From Synechococcales cyanobacterium bin31.maxbin.ball.101 (GTDB taxonomy: Bacteria; Cyanobacteriota; Cyanobacteriia; Leptolyngbyales; Leptolyngbyaceae): 38,093 bases of DNA. This document shows, one piece after another, positions 25,491 through 32,604 of this stretch. The stretch lies in contig JAAFJU010000030.1 of the NCBI GenBank assembly GCA_013298165.1, positions 1 to 38,093 of the forward strand, read 5' to 3'. Position 1 is the stretch's first letter. The number at the start of each line of letters is the position of its first letter. A program made the translations under genes and the position numbers. The notes under the pieces are model-generated. The model was not told where the DNA came from and made no database searches. It saw only the letters and a program-made list of their open reading frames with translations.

Positions 25491-25837
25491 GTGACTACGC
25501 TCCTCCTCTTAGATAACGACTGCAATGCTTCTCTAGAGCCTTTTTATTAAAGTGCTAGGTGATCACAATGTACCAGACCTAAGCTCACCTTAGCGATCGC
25601 CTTTTACTTTTAATCCAGCTCTACAGCGGCTCAACAGGTTGAACCGACAGACTGACCCCGCACTTGGGAACTTCAGTCATGTATAACGGAATGTAACGCC
25701 TATGAGAATCTTTTACAAGACAGGGGCGATCGACAAAAACCGCTAACTGCGCCTTTCAGTACAGAATCTGCAACAATTAGTTACAATATTGGGACGAGTC
25801 CGTACTATTTTAGATAGACCCCTTGAGGAGAACTTAT
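25491..25837. promoter_or_regulatory. Divergent promoter region of psbB and the ferredoxin gene
   Basis: 347 bp without a gene, transcribed outward on both sides. For the ferredoxin gene a tentative promoter is TTACAA at 25781-25786 and TACTAT at 25803-25808 (16-bp spacer), about 30 bp before the start. For psbB the GAGGAGGAG ribosome site is at about 25500-25508 on minus. No clear light-responsive element can be assigned by eye. Confidence 0.4.
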
Positions 25838-26206
25838 ATGCCCGAGTCCACGATTCCTACTCCTGTCGAACCTCCAGCAACCCCCGGCTTCCAGCCTACT
25901 TCCATCTACTTTGAGAATGAAGGCAAAGACATCGTCGCCGCCAGTGGAGCCAATCTCCGCACCAAAGCCATCGAAAATCAGGTGGACCTCTACACCTTCG
26001 TCGGAAAAATGATGAGCTGTGGCGGATATGGCCAATGCACAACCTGTATTGTCGAAATCTTAGAAGGTGCTGAAAATCTCTCCCCTCGCACCGAAATCGA
26101 AGAAAAGCGATTTAAGAATAAACCCGACAGCTACCGTCTCGCCTGCCAAACCACGGTTAATGGGCGCGTTCGAGTCCTCACCAAACCCAATGCTAAGAAG
26201 AAATAA
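25838..26206 (+). CDS. [2Fe-2S] ferredoxin-like protein, psbB-linked
   Basis: 122 residues from ATG 25838, with GAGGAG 8 bp upstream; the in-frame TTG 25823 would include that ribosome site and is rejected. The cluster ligands are C61, C67, C70 and C103 in [12 protein letters not shown] and LACQT, a C-x5-C-x2-C-x32-C pattern that differs slightly from classic photosynthetic ferredoxin (C-x4-C-x2-C). The N-terminus is Pro/Thr-rich and the C-terminus ends PNAKKK. A ferredoxin divergent to psbB is a conserved cyanobacterial arrangement; its electron partners are not established. psbM follows 133 bp downstream. Confidence 0.9.
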   Translation: MPESTIPTPVEPPATPGFQPTSIYFENEGKDIVAASGANLRTKAIENQVDLYTFVGKMMSCGGYGQCTTCIVEILEGAENLSPRTEIEEKRFKNKPDSYRLACQTTVNGRVRVLTKPNAKKK

Positions 26207-26339
26207 TCAGAAAATAATCTCAGTGACTCTGAGAAACTTAAGAAACAATTCTTCATATCTAGTGAGACGACTCAAGCGGAATGCTACGCTTACACCTAAT
26301 TCCAGTTTGGTCATCAATAGTTAAAGCGGACTCAGCGTT

Positions 26340-26444
26340 ATGCAAGTTAATGATCTCGGCTTCCTAGCCACTATCCTATTTGTTTTCGTCCCTTCCATCT
26401 TTCTCCTCATTCTTTACATTCAGACGGCCAGTCGCGAAGGCTAA
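26340..26444 (+). CDS. psbM: Photosystem II reaction centre protein M
   Basis: 34 residues: [20 protein letters not shown] then [14 protein letters not shown]. It has the conserved MQVN(D/N)LGF(L/I)A N-terminus and a single membrane helix ending in the polar SREG tail. PsbM lies at the monomer-monomer interface of PSII. The Shine-Dalgarno signal is weak. It is followed within 30 bp by a strong terminator, so it may form a short unit with the ferredoxin gene or have its own promoter. Confidence 0.95.
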   Translation: MQVNDLGFLATILFVFVPSIFLLILYIQTASREG

Positions 26445-26469
26445 CCTCTGGGATACAAGATTGAAACCC

Positions 26470-26521
26470 AAAAAATCTCTACATTTCAGTCCAGTGCGGA
26501 TCAGAATGTAGAGATTTTTTT
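26470..26521 (+). terminator. Intrinsic terminator after psbM
   Basis: AAAAAATCTCTACATT (26470-26485) pairs perfectly with AATGTAGAGATTTTTT (26505-26520), loop of 19 nt, ending in a T-run. It can also serve the convergent minus-strand gene that stops at 26548. Confidence 0.9.
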
Positions 26522-26547
26522 GAGTAAAAATTTAAATGAACGTTGGG

Positions 26548-26892
26548 TCAATTCCCAGAAGTCCCAGAGCCAGAAGCAACTCCACCATCTTGCTCCTCAC
26601 CAGGCTCAACTCTTGTCTCAGTCAGATGGCTGTAGAGCATATGGAGCTTCATTTTAGGGATGTGTGGCCAACCCCCTTCTTCTTCAATGATCCGCATCAG
26701 CTTGTAGAGTTCTTGACGGTTTTGGGGCAGCGCATCTTGAAACGCGCCTTCCGTAATTCCTCGATGCAGTCTCTCTAAGAGCCTCAACACCTCCACGAGA
26801 CCAATGGCATTGCCCTGATTTTCATCCACTAACTCACCGACTACCTGAGACAGGGAGCCTAGCAATGCACTATGAGAAGCTTGTTGTTCCAT
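26548..26892 (-). CDS. Small conserved-looking protein of unknown function
   Basis: 114 residues from ATG 26892; the longer frame to 26955 adds a poorly protein-like N-terminus. It is mostly helical (LLGSLSQVVGELVDENQ, GLVEVLRLLERLHRGI, NRQELYKLMRIIEEEGGWPH) with a Gly/Ser-rich acidic tail that looks disordered. There is no signal peptide. It sits between psbM and psbO, convergent with psbM. I do not recognise a family; position within a photosynthesis block is the only functional hint. Confidence 0.7.
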   Translation of the reverse strand: MEQQASHSALLGSLSQVVGELVDENQGNAIGLVEVLRLLERLHRGITEGAFQDALPQNRQELYKLMRIIEEEGGWPHIPKMKLHMLYSHLTETRVEPGEEQDGGVASGSGTSGN

Positions 26893-27072
26893 TCCACTAT
26901 CCACACAAATCCTGTCTTCTGCGCTTTTAACCCTACCGCTGAGTTGCCCTCTCAAACAAGTCTGATTTCAGGCGATCGCCCCATTTTTTGTAACGATACT
27001 TCACAATTGAACGCGATCGTCTCATCAATACAGGGAACGGGGAGCAACCCATGTACAATGCAATCAAAGGTT

Positions 27073-27078
27073 TATAAT
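27073..27078 (+). promoter_or_regulatory. Probable -10 box of psbO
   Basis: Perfect TATAAT in GGTTTATAATGACC, followed by a roughly 220-nt leader to the psbO ATG. No good -35 hexamer is present 17 bp upstream. If this promoter is used, the leader contains the 9-bp repeats, the upstream reading frame and the duplicated signal-peptide sequence. Confidence 0.5.
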
Positions 27079-27108
27079 GACCCGGGCCGATCGTCAGCAC
27101 GGGTGTCT

Positions 27109-27144
27109 TTGACCACTTTGACTAATTTGACTAATCTGACTAAT
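27109..27144 (+). repeat. 9-bp tandem repeat in the psbO leader
   Basis: Four units: TTGACCACT, TTGACTAAT, TTGACTAAT, CTGACTAAT. They lie between the TATAAT box and the duplicated psbO 5' segment. Confidence 0.8.
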
Positions 27145-27146
27145 CT

Positions 27147-27400
27147 GTTTGACACTTGACTTTTGAGGTTGACCATGAGGTACCGCGCATTTATTGCAAC
27201 GCTGTTGGCATTTTGCCTCAGTGTATTCATTACAGCTTGTAGTGACGCCCCTGAGACAAAAGAGGGACTGACCGTTTGACACTTGACTTTTGAGGTTGAC
27301 CATGAGGTACCGCGCATTTATTGCAACGCTGTTGGCATTTTGCCTCAGTGTATTCATTACAGCTTGTAGTGACGCCCCTGAGACAAAAGAGGGACTGACC
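27147..27400 (+). repeat. Exact 127-bp tandem duplication of the psbO 5' end
   Basis: Copy 1 is 27147-27273 and copy 2 is 27274-27400; by eye they are identical over all 127 bases. The unit runs from GTTTGACACTTGACTTTTGA through the ribosome-binding region, the ATG and the first 33 codons of psbO. Because 127 is not a multiple of three, copy 1 cannot read into copy 2 and stops at the junction. Confidence 0.95.
27175..27279 (+). CDS. 34-codon upstream ORF: duplicated PsbO signal peptide
   Basis: Created by the tandem duplication. It starts with the same ATG and the same upstream GAGGTTGACC context as psbO and encodes MRYRAFIATLLAFCLSVFIT then ACSDAPETKEGLTV, ending at TGA 27277-27279, 22 bp before the psbO ATG. 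It has a complete lipoprotein-type signal (FITAC) and only 13 residues after the invariant cysteine. If translated it would give a tiny lipopeptide and could couple or compete with psbO translation. It may equally be a harmless by-product or an assembly artefact. Confidence 0.6.
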   Translation: MRYRAFIATLLAFCLSVFITACSDAPETKEGLTV

Positions 27401-28126
27401 TACGAAGAGATCGTGAACAGCGGTCTTGCAAATAGCTGCCCCACCATCGAAGCAACCGCTCGCGGAGCCATCACCTTTGCAGCGGGTGATTCCTACACCC
27501 TTCAGAACCTGTGCCTACAACCCACCAACTTCGCCGTCAAGGTAGAGGGTGAAAATAAGCGTCAAGGCTCTCAATTTGTTCAGGGCAAGGTCATGACTCG
27601 CTACACGTCGTCCATCGACTCCGTGAGCGGTGCCCTATCCATTAATGATGATGGCAGTTTGACCTTCAAGGAAGAAGACGGTTTTGACTTCCAAGCCGTG
27701 ACCGTACAGCTTCCGGGTGGCGAACAATTCCCAATTCTCTTCACGATTAAAAGCTTAGTCGCGACGAGTCAGCCTGGGATTAACGGCATCAACTCCTCGA
27801 CTGACCTGAAGGGTGAGTTCATGGTCCCATCCTATCGAACCTCCAACTTCCTTGATCCGAAAGGTCGGGGTCTCACCACCGGATACGAAAGTGCTGTTGG
27901 TTTACCTGGAAGTACGGATGCAGAAGAACTCGTCCGTGAAAACAACAAACGATTCTTGAGCGCCAAGGGCAATATTTCCCTTCAAGTCACGAACGTCAAC
28001 ACCGAAACCGGAGAAGTCACCGGAAACTTCGAGAGCCTACAGCCCTCTGAAAGTGACATGGGTTCTAAAGAACCTAGCGATGTTCGGATTCGTGGTGTGT
28101 TTTATGGACGAGTTGCTGCGGCATAG
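27302..28126 (+). CDS. psbO: Photosystem II manganese-stabilising protein PsbO
   Basis: 274 residues from ATG 27302. The N-terminus has a signal with a lipobox-like FITAC (C22), so the lumenal protein may be lipid-anchored. Mature features: LTYEEIVNSGLANSCPTI, LCLQPTNFAVK, GSLTFKEEDGFDFQAVTVQL, VPSYRTSNFLDPKGRGL and VRIRGVFYGR. The two cysteines C46 and C71 form the conserved disulfide. PsbO caps the Mn4Ca cluster on the lumenal side and keeps it stable. The 5' end is tandemly duplicated upstream. A strong terminator lies about 110 bp after the stop. Confidence 0.97.
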   Translation: MRYRAFIATLLAFCLSVFITACSDAPETKEGLTYEEIVNSGLANSCPTIEATARGAITFAAGDSYTLQNLCLQPTNFAVKVEGENKRQGSQFVQGKVMTRYTSSIDSVSGALSINDDGSLTFKEEDGFDFQAVTVQLPGGEQFPILFTIKSLVATSQPGINGINSSTDLKGEFMVPSYRTSNFLDPKGRGLTTGYESAVGLPGSTDAEELVRENNKRFLSAKGNISLQVTNVNTETGEVTGNFESLQPSESDMGSKEPSDVRIRGVFYGRVAAA

Positions 28127-28163
28127 CGGCACCATAGAGCGGCATCACAGAGCGGCACTATAG
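28125..28163 (+). repeat. 13-bp tandem repeat at the psbO stop codon
   Basis: Three units AGCGGCACCATAG, AGCGGCATCACAG, AGCGGCACTATAG. The first overlaps the TAG stop of psbO. Confidence 0.85.
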
Positions 28164-28232
28164 ACAGTCGAATCGTTGTTGGGTTGCAATAGGTCGCCGA
28201 TCGTCCTACCTGCCTCTCTCATAAATTGACTC

Positions 28233-28276
28233 AAACATAAAGGAGACCCGGAAAAATCTAGGTCTCCTTTATGTTT
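28233..28276 (+). terminator. Intrinsic terminator of psbO
   Basis: AAACATAAAGGAGACC (28233-28248) pairs perfectly with GGTCTCCTTTATGTTT (28261-28276), followed by TCAGTATTTTCTTC. The remaining 218 bp up to sigF show no gene or clear regulatory motif. Confidence 0.88.
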
Positions 28277-28494
28277 TCAGTATTTTCTTCATGGAAATCT
28301 CACATACTTTCTGATCTGAAGAAGACCGATCGGAGTGGTTCCCTATACAATTTGAAATAGGACATCTGAGTTTTCCCATTCCATAACTTCCGTGTAAACG
28401 CGCTTGAGTCATTGCGGTCTCAGCTCTTTACTGGAAACAGTTGTGAGAGACCAACTCAGACTTTTGGTGATTTGTTCTACCGCCCTAGAGACCT

Positions 28495-29271
28495 ATGCCT
28501 GAATTAATCGCGCCGGACCTGAAAAACGACAGCCTACTCCTGTTGAAAGCTTACCAAGACAATCCCTCCTCTCGACTCCGCAATCAAATTGTGGAATTGA
28601 ATTTTGGACTGGTTCGCAAGGAAGCCTACCACTGGATTGGGCAATGCCAGGAAAACTATGAAGACCTCGTTCAAGTCGGAGCCTTGGGCCTCATTCGAGC
28701 GATCGAACGCTTTGACATCAGCCGAGGCTATGCCTTTAGCTCCTTTGCATTACCCTACATTCGAGGCGAAATTCAGCATTATCTTCGGGATAAAAGTCCC
28801 TCGGTCCGGATTCCCCGTCGTTGGCAAACCCTGCAACGTCAAGCCGTTAACGTGATTCGCCAGCTTCAGAATGATCTGCATCGCCATCCTACGGATCCTG
28901 AAATTGCCCAGGCGTTAGAGATCACCATGACCGAATGGCAGGATGTCAAAGTCTCCCTGAAAAATCGTGCTCTCGTCAGTCTAGATGCGCCGATCGCCGA
29001 TGACGATCAAGGTTCCGTCTGCCTCGGCGACATGATGCCAGATCATCAATACCGCAGCTTCCAGTTGGCCCAAGAAGACCAAATTCGGATTCAGCAGGCC
29101 CTTCAACAGGTCGAAAAGCTGACTCGTCAGGTCTTAGAATTTGTCTTCCTTCACGATCTCACCCAAAAGGAAACTGCAGAACGACTCGGCATCAGCTCTG
29201 TTACCGTTTCTCGGCGAGTTAAAAAAGGAATTGAAGCCCTTCAAGTTTTGCTTGCAGGAAGCGAAAATTAG
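28495..29271 (+). CDS. sigF: Group 3 RNA polymerase sigma factor, SigF type
   Basis: 258 residues. Region 2: NFGLVRKEAYHWIGQ, then YEDLVQVGALGLIRAIERFD and AFSSFALPYIRGEIQHYLRDK. Region 3: VRIPRRWQTLQRQAVNVIRQLQ. Region 4 helix-turn-helix: LTQKETAERLGISSVTVSRRVKKGI. The layout and the IPRRW segment match cyanobacterial SigF of the sporulation/flagellar group. In Synechocystis SigF is required for type IV pili and motility. Here a PilP-like lipoprotein gene follows 137 bp downstream on the same strand, which fits. No anti-sigma factor gene is adjacent. Confidence 0.92.
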   Translation: MPELIAPDLKNDSLLLLKAYQDNPSSRLRNQIVELNFGLVRKEAYHWIGQCQENYEDLVQVGALGLIRAIERFDISRGYAFSSFALPYIRGEIQHYLRDKSPSVRIPRRWQTLQRQAVNVIRQLQNDLHRHPTDPEIAQALEITMTEWQDVKVSLKNRALVSLDAPIADDDQGSVCLGDMMPDHQYRSFQLAQEDQIRIQQALQQVEKLTRQVLEFVFLHDLTQKETAERLGISSVTVSRRVKKGIEALQVLLAGSEN

Positions 29272-29408
29272 CCAGATCCTCGATTATCCCGCTTGTATCC
29301 ACCGTAACCTTACGGAAAACATCAAAAAACACCTCAAGCTCCTTCAGAAACTGTGTCATTTCTTGAAATAGCGGGTATCTTGGAGAAAAGTTTTGTGGGG
29401 AATGGATA

Positions 29409-30290
29409 ATGCGTATACCTGCTTCTTGGGTGATCGCAGGTGCAATGGCGATCGGATTGACTTCTTGTGGTGGCGAAGATGTAAATACTTCGTCCAGTCC
29501 TTCACCCTCGCCTTCTGCAAATGCAACAGCGAGTGCCTCGCCTTCAGCGAGTCCAGCGGCAGCATCTTCTTTCTCATCCGGGACCGTCGTGGCCCAGAAG
29601 GGGAAAGATGGAAAAGATGCTAAGGGAAAAGATGCCAAAGGAAAGGATGGGAAAGTGAAAGACCCGAATTCGATTCCGGGTCTTGTTCAGTCTACCGATC
29701 CATCAGAACGAGCGAAACTCGTTCAAAGCAGCATTAAATCTGAGAAGTCCGATCGCATCGATCCATTCTCCAGTTTGCCACCTTTAATTGCATTCTCGAC
29801 GCCTCGTGTCGCCGGAACTGGCTTATCTCCAGATAAATCTGTGACTGGAGATAAAAGCTCCAATGTTCCAGAACTGCCTAAATTTCCAGAAATTAAATTT
29901 CCGGATCTGCCCAAAGGCAGTGGTAGAACACCTGCTTCACCCAATAGACCTCAAGGCTCACCTTCTCGGCCTAACACGCCTTCCGCGCCCCTGGCTCCAC
30001 CCAAGGCTCCGGCAGGAATTCCCACGATGCCCCCTATTCCTCAACCCACCTTGGCTCGTCAAGTGGAAGTTACAGGTGTTGTGAAGATTGGCGGAACCGT
30101 TCAAGCGATCGTCAAGGCTCCCAACGAACCGACCAGTCGTTATGTCGGTGTGGGTCAGAGACTCTCCAATGGTCAGATTTTGGTGAAGCGTATTGAGTTA
30201 AATCCTGGCTTAGATCCGATCGTGATTTTGGAAGAAAACGGAATTGAAGTCCCTATGGCGGTTGGTTCGAGTAAGAAAAAGACTCCCTAA
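29409..30290 (+). CDS. Lipoprotein with Pro/Ser-rich linker and PilP-like C-terminal domain
   Basis: 293 residues. The signal ends in a lipobox LTSC (C20). A low-complexity region follows: Ser/Pro/Ala repeats (about 27-57), Lys/Gly/Asp repeats (GKDGKDAKGKDAKGKDGK) and a Pro-rich stretch around 155-215. The last 75 residues form a compact domain, VTGVVKIGGTVQAIVKAPNE to GQRLSNGQILVKRIELN and VILEENGIEVPM, that resembles the beta domain of the pilus lipoprotein PilP. In this position after sigF, a role in the type IV pilus alignment complex is plausible but inferred. GGGG lies about 12 bp upstream of the ATG. Confidence 0.75.
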   Translation: MRIPASWVIAGAMAIGLTSCGGEDVNTSSSPSPSPSANATASASPSASPAAASSFSSGTVVAQKGKDGKDAKGKDAKGKDGKVKDPNSIPGLVQSTDPSERAKLVQSSIKSEKSDRIDPFSSLPPLIAFSTPRVAGTGLSPDKSVTGDKSSNVPELPKFPEIKFPDLPKGSGRTPASPNRPQGSPSRPNTPSAPLAPPKAPAGIPTMPPIPQPTLARQVEVTGVVKIGGTVQAIVKAPNEPTSRYVGVGQRLSNGQILVKRIELNPGLDPIVILEENGIEVPMAVGSSKKKTP

Positions 30291-30326
30291 CGTCCAGTGA
30301 TTTTCATCTAACAAATCAATACCTAC

Positions 30327-30364
30327 AAAAAAGGGATGGAATTCATCAATTCCATCCCTTTTTT
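30327..30364. terminator. Bidirectional intrinsic terminator
   Basis: AAAAAAGGGATGGAATT and AATTCCATCCCTTTTTT form a perfect hairpin with a 4-nt loop between the lipoprotein gene (plus) and the BON-domain gene (minus). Confidence 0.9.
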
Positions 30365-30390
30365 ATTCAAGCGACTTTTATTCAAGCGAC
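30361..30390. repeat. Perfect 15-bp tandem duplication
   Basis: TTTTATTCAAGCGAC at 30361-30375 is repeated exactly at 30376-30390, starting in the T-run of the terminator. Confidence 0.9.
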
Positions 30391-30415
30391 TCAGTCGGAA
30401 CCTCCCGCGATCGAA

Positions 30416-30760
30416 CTAGCCGACCGTGACTTGTTCTGCATTGACGGCTTCCGCGCCACTTTGCTCATTAGCAATCTCGATCAAGCGATTGAGCTGCTCT
30501 TGGCTAGGAGCCTGACCTTTCAAAACCACTGTTCCGCCCGTTTGAGCAACCCAGACCGTCTCAATGTCCGCCACCGAAGCATCTTGGTCAAAAGCTGCCG
30601 CAACACGCTTAGCCAAACCACTTTGGTCATACTCACCGTTCAGCCCAACCCGCTCCGCAGGAATGTCTGCGGGAGCTTCTGCAGCAGGAGCGTCTTGAGC
30701 CACTGCTTCCGTTGGAGCTTCTTCTTTGTTTCCGCCAAAAATTCTTTGTAACCAACCCAT
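30416..30760 (-). CDS. BON-domain protein with acidic N-terminal linker
   Basis: 114 residues. After a short amphipathic start (MGWLQRIFGGNKEEAP) and an Ala/Pro/Glu-rich linker, residues about 45-113 form one BON-like domain: GLAKRVAAAFDQDASVADIETVWVAQTG, then GTVVLKGQAPSQEQLNRLIEIANEQSG and the final VNAEQVTV. BON domains bind phospholipid surfaces or ligands and often occur in envelope-stress proteins. No signal peptide is seen, so it is cytoplasmic or membrane-peripheral through the N-terminal helix. It is a single gene flanked by a terminator and divergent from ilvN. Confidence 0.8.
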   Translation of the reverse strand: MGWLQRIFGGNKEEAPTEAVAQDAPAAEAPADIPAERVGLNGEYDQSGLAKRVAAAFDQDASVADIETVWVAQTGGTVVLKGQAPSQEQLNRLIEIANEQSGAEAVNAEQVTVG

Positions 30761-30974
30761 AACTTTTCTCCAAGAAATGATTCACAATCCATCAGAAGAA
30801 TAGCGTAAGACCCCTGATTTGGACTTAAAATCTCCTTATTTTTTTATTATATAGAAAGGGGAAATTATCCTTCTTTTAAGCAATTCATCTCTGTGTTTTA
30901 TTTAGTCTGTGTTTTATTGTGCCAGGATGACCATGGGGTCTCTAAAGCGGTGAGTTGATTGGAGGATTACATCT

Positions 30975-31496
30975 GTGAAGCATACGCTGTCCGTGTTGGT
31001 GGAAGATGAAGCTGGGGTGTTAAGCCGAATTTCAGGCTTATTCGCGCGCAGAGGATTTAATATTGAAAGTCTGGCAGTGGGTCCCGCCGAGCAGTTAGGG
31101 ATCTCGCGGATCACTATGGTGGTTCCGGGCGATCGACAGGATATTGAGCAACTAACGAAGCAGTTGGATAAATTGGTTAATATTTTGCAAGTGCAAGATA
31201 TTACAGAAGTTCCCTCGGTCGAACGGGAGCTAATGCTGCTGAAAGTGAATGCAACGAGTGTGACCCGATCGGAGATTTTGGAATTAACGAATATTTTCCG
31301 AGCCAAGGTCGTAGATGTTGCGGAGGACTCGTTGACTCTAGAGGTTGCGGGGGATCCGGGGAAAATGGTGGCGATCGTTCAGGTTCTCAACAAGTTTGGG
31401 ATTCGGGAAATCGCTCGAACTGGCAAGATTGCCTTGACCCGTGAATCGGGTGTCAACACCGAATTTTTAAAATCTCTTGAGGCGAAAGTCTTTTAA
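30975..31496 (+). CDS. ilvN: Acetolactate synthase small (regulatory) subunit
   Basis: 173 residues with a GTG start, supported by GGAGG at 30961-30965 with 9-bp spacing. N-terminal ACT domain: [35 protein letters not shown]. The second half, [40 protein letters not shown] and [15 protein letters not shown], is the conserved IlvN/IlvH C-terminal domain. It activates and confers valine feedback on the catalytic subunit in branched-chain amino acid synthesis. The large subunit gene is not in the window, as is usual in cyanobacteria. A strong terminator follows. Confidence 0.95.
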   Translation: MKHTLSVLVEDEAGVLSRISGLFARRGFNIESLAVGPAEQLGISRITMVVPGDRQDIEQLTKQLDKLVNILQVQDITEVPSVERELMLLKVNATSVTRSEILELTNIFRAKVVDVAEDSLTLEVAGDPGKMVAIVQVLNKFGIREIARTGKIALTRESGVNTEFLKSLEAKVF

Positions 31497-31551
31497 GGGA
31501 TGATCCCGGCGATGGTTTAAGCGATCGTTTGAGTCATCAGGCGATTGAACT

Positions 31552-31594
31552 AAAAAAGCAGAGACACTTATAAATTAAGTGTCTCTGCTTTTTT
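31552..31594. terminator. Intrinsic terminator after ilvN
   Basis: AAAAAAGCAGAGACACTTA (31552-31570) pairs perfectly with TAAGTGTCTCTGCTTTTTT (31576-31594). It is bidirectional and also serves the minus-strand MORN gene. Confidence 0.92.
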
Positions 31595-31641
31595 ATGGCT
31601 GAAGTGCTGATTCAGCACTGGATGGTTTGAGGCTCCCTAGA

Positions 31642-32424
31642 CTATTTCTTCTCTTTTCCAGGAATAAAGGGCTTACCTTCTCGAAACTGACCTGAGAAGG
31701 TCGTTCCATCACTATAGACCGCTTGTCCCCGACCCTCAGGTCGGCCACCACGCCATTCGCCGACATAGCTTCTATATCCAGTTCCAGGAGCAAACGTGCA
31801 GCTTCCGCGTCCAGAGAGCTTACTGCTGAAGAACTGGCCTTGGCAGCGCATGTTTTTGGTGGTGTAAGTTCCTTGACCTTTGACTTGGCCTAGGAAAAAT
31901 TCTCCGTCATAGGTGCCGCTATTGGCGAAGGCAAAGTTGCCACGACCGTGGGGGACACCGCGCTTGATGCCGCCGTTGTAGCGATCGCCATTGGCGAAGG
32001 TAAAGGTCCCGCTGCCATTGGGTTCACCTTGGGAAAAACTCCCTTCATAGCGACCATTATCTGGAAACAAAAACATCCCCTGTCCCTGCTTCAGTCCGTT
32101 GACGAAGGTGCCTTCGTAACGTTGATCGTCTTCATAGACGAGTACGCCATACCCACTGGGCAACCAACCGCCAGGAACCTTACGCACTGGACCTTCATAG
32201 GATCTAAAAGGAGAAGGTCCGAGCTTGTCGTTTTTGTCCTTGATTGGTTTGAAGGTACAGATGTAGTTGCCGTTGCTGCGCGCAGTACATTGATTGGCGA
32301 GGACGGGCAAAAGTTCTGCTTGGGCAGGTTGTGCGTGACTCAGTAGGGTGACGCCTGAGAGCAGGACGATCGAACCTGTGAGTTTTCGACTGAAAGCGTT
32401 TCGGTGTGAAGGGTGAGTCATCAT
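31642..32424 (-). CDS. Exported MORN-repeat protein
   Basis: About 260 residues from the ATG at 32424 (the frame extends to a TTG at 32463). The signal peptide has a hydrophobic core (GSIVLLSGVTLLSHA) and QPAQA-EL cleavage. From about residue 90 there are seven or so MORN repeats of the form Y-x-G-x-F-x-x-G-x-x-x-G-x-G-x-F/Y, for example YEGTFVNGLKQGQGMF and YEGSFSQGEPNGSGTF. MORN sheets bind lipids or proteins, or act as length-spanning scaffolds. It is predicted to be periplasmic or outer-surface. Two cysteines before the repeats and three within suggest disulfides. Function unknown. Confidence 0.85.
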   Translation of the reverse strand: MMTHPSHRNAFSRKLTGSIVLLSGVTLLSHAQPAQAELLPVLANQCTARSNGNYICTFKPIKDKNDKLGPSPFRSYEGPVRKVPGGWLPSGYGVLVYEDDQRYEGTFVNGLKQGQGMFLFPDNGRYEGSFSQGEPNGSGTFTFANGDRYNGGIKRGVPHGRGNFAFANSGTYDGEFFLGQVKGQGTYTTKNMRCQGQFFSSKLSGRGSCTFAPGTGYRSYVGEWRGGRPEGRGQAVYSDGTTFSGQFREGKPFIPGKEKK

Positions 32425-32544
32425 AGTTGCTATAGCTTGCTCAATAGTTCTAAATTTAGCCAAGAATTTAGCTTTGAGTGCAATTTCTTTAAAGAATAGT
32501 TGGGTTTAGGCTACCCCATTGTGATGTACTACTCTCAAAATGAT

Positions 32545-32568
32545 GCATCTATATGTGCATATGGATGC
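32545..32568. other. 24-bp near-perfect palindrome
   Basis: GCATCTATATG-TG-CATATGGATGC has a single T/C asymmetry. It lies between the 5' end of the MORN gene and the 3' end of the STAND gene. It could be an operator for the MORN gene or a stem-loop after the STAND transcript. Confidence 0.5.
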
Positions 32569-32604
32569 GCTTAGATACGCTAAATAGGATTTGGTCGAGC
32601 CTAG

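Noticed and set aside
27109-27144. CRISPR array from the 9-bp repeats
   Set aside because: Units are far too short, adjacent without spacers, and no cas gene is in the window.
27302-27370. Lipobox-type signal of PsbO as a novelty
   Set aside because: A cysteine at the end of the PsbO signal peptide also occurs in other cyanobacterial PsbO proteins as far as I recall, so it is not unusual by itself.
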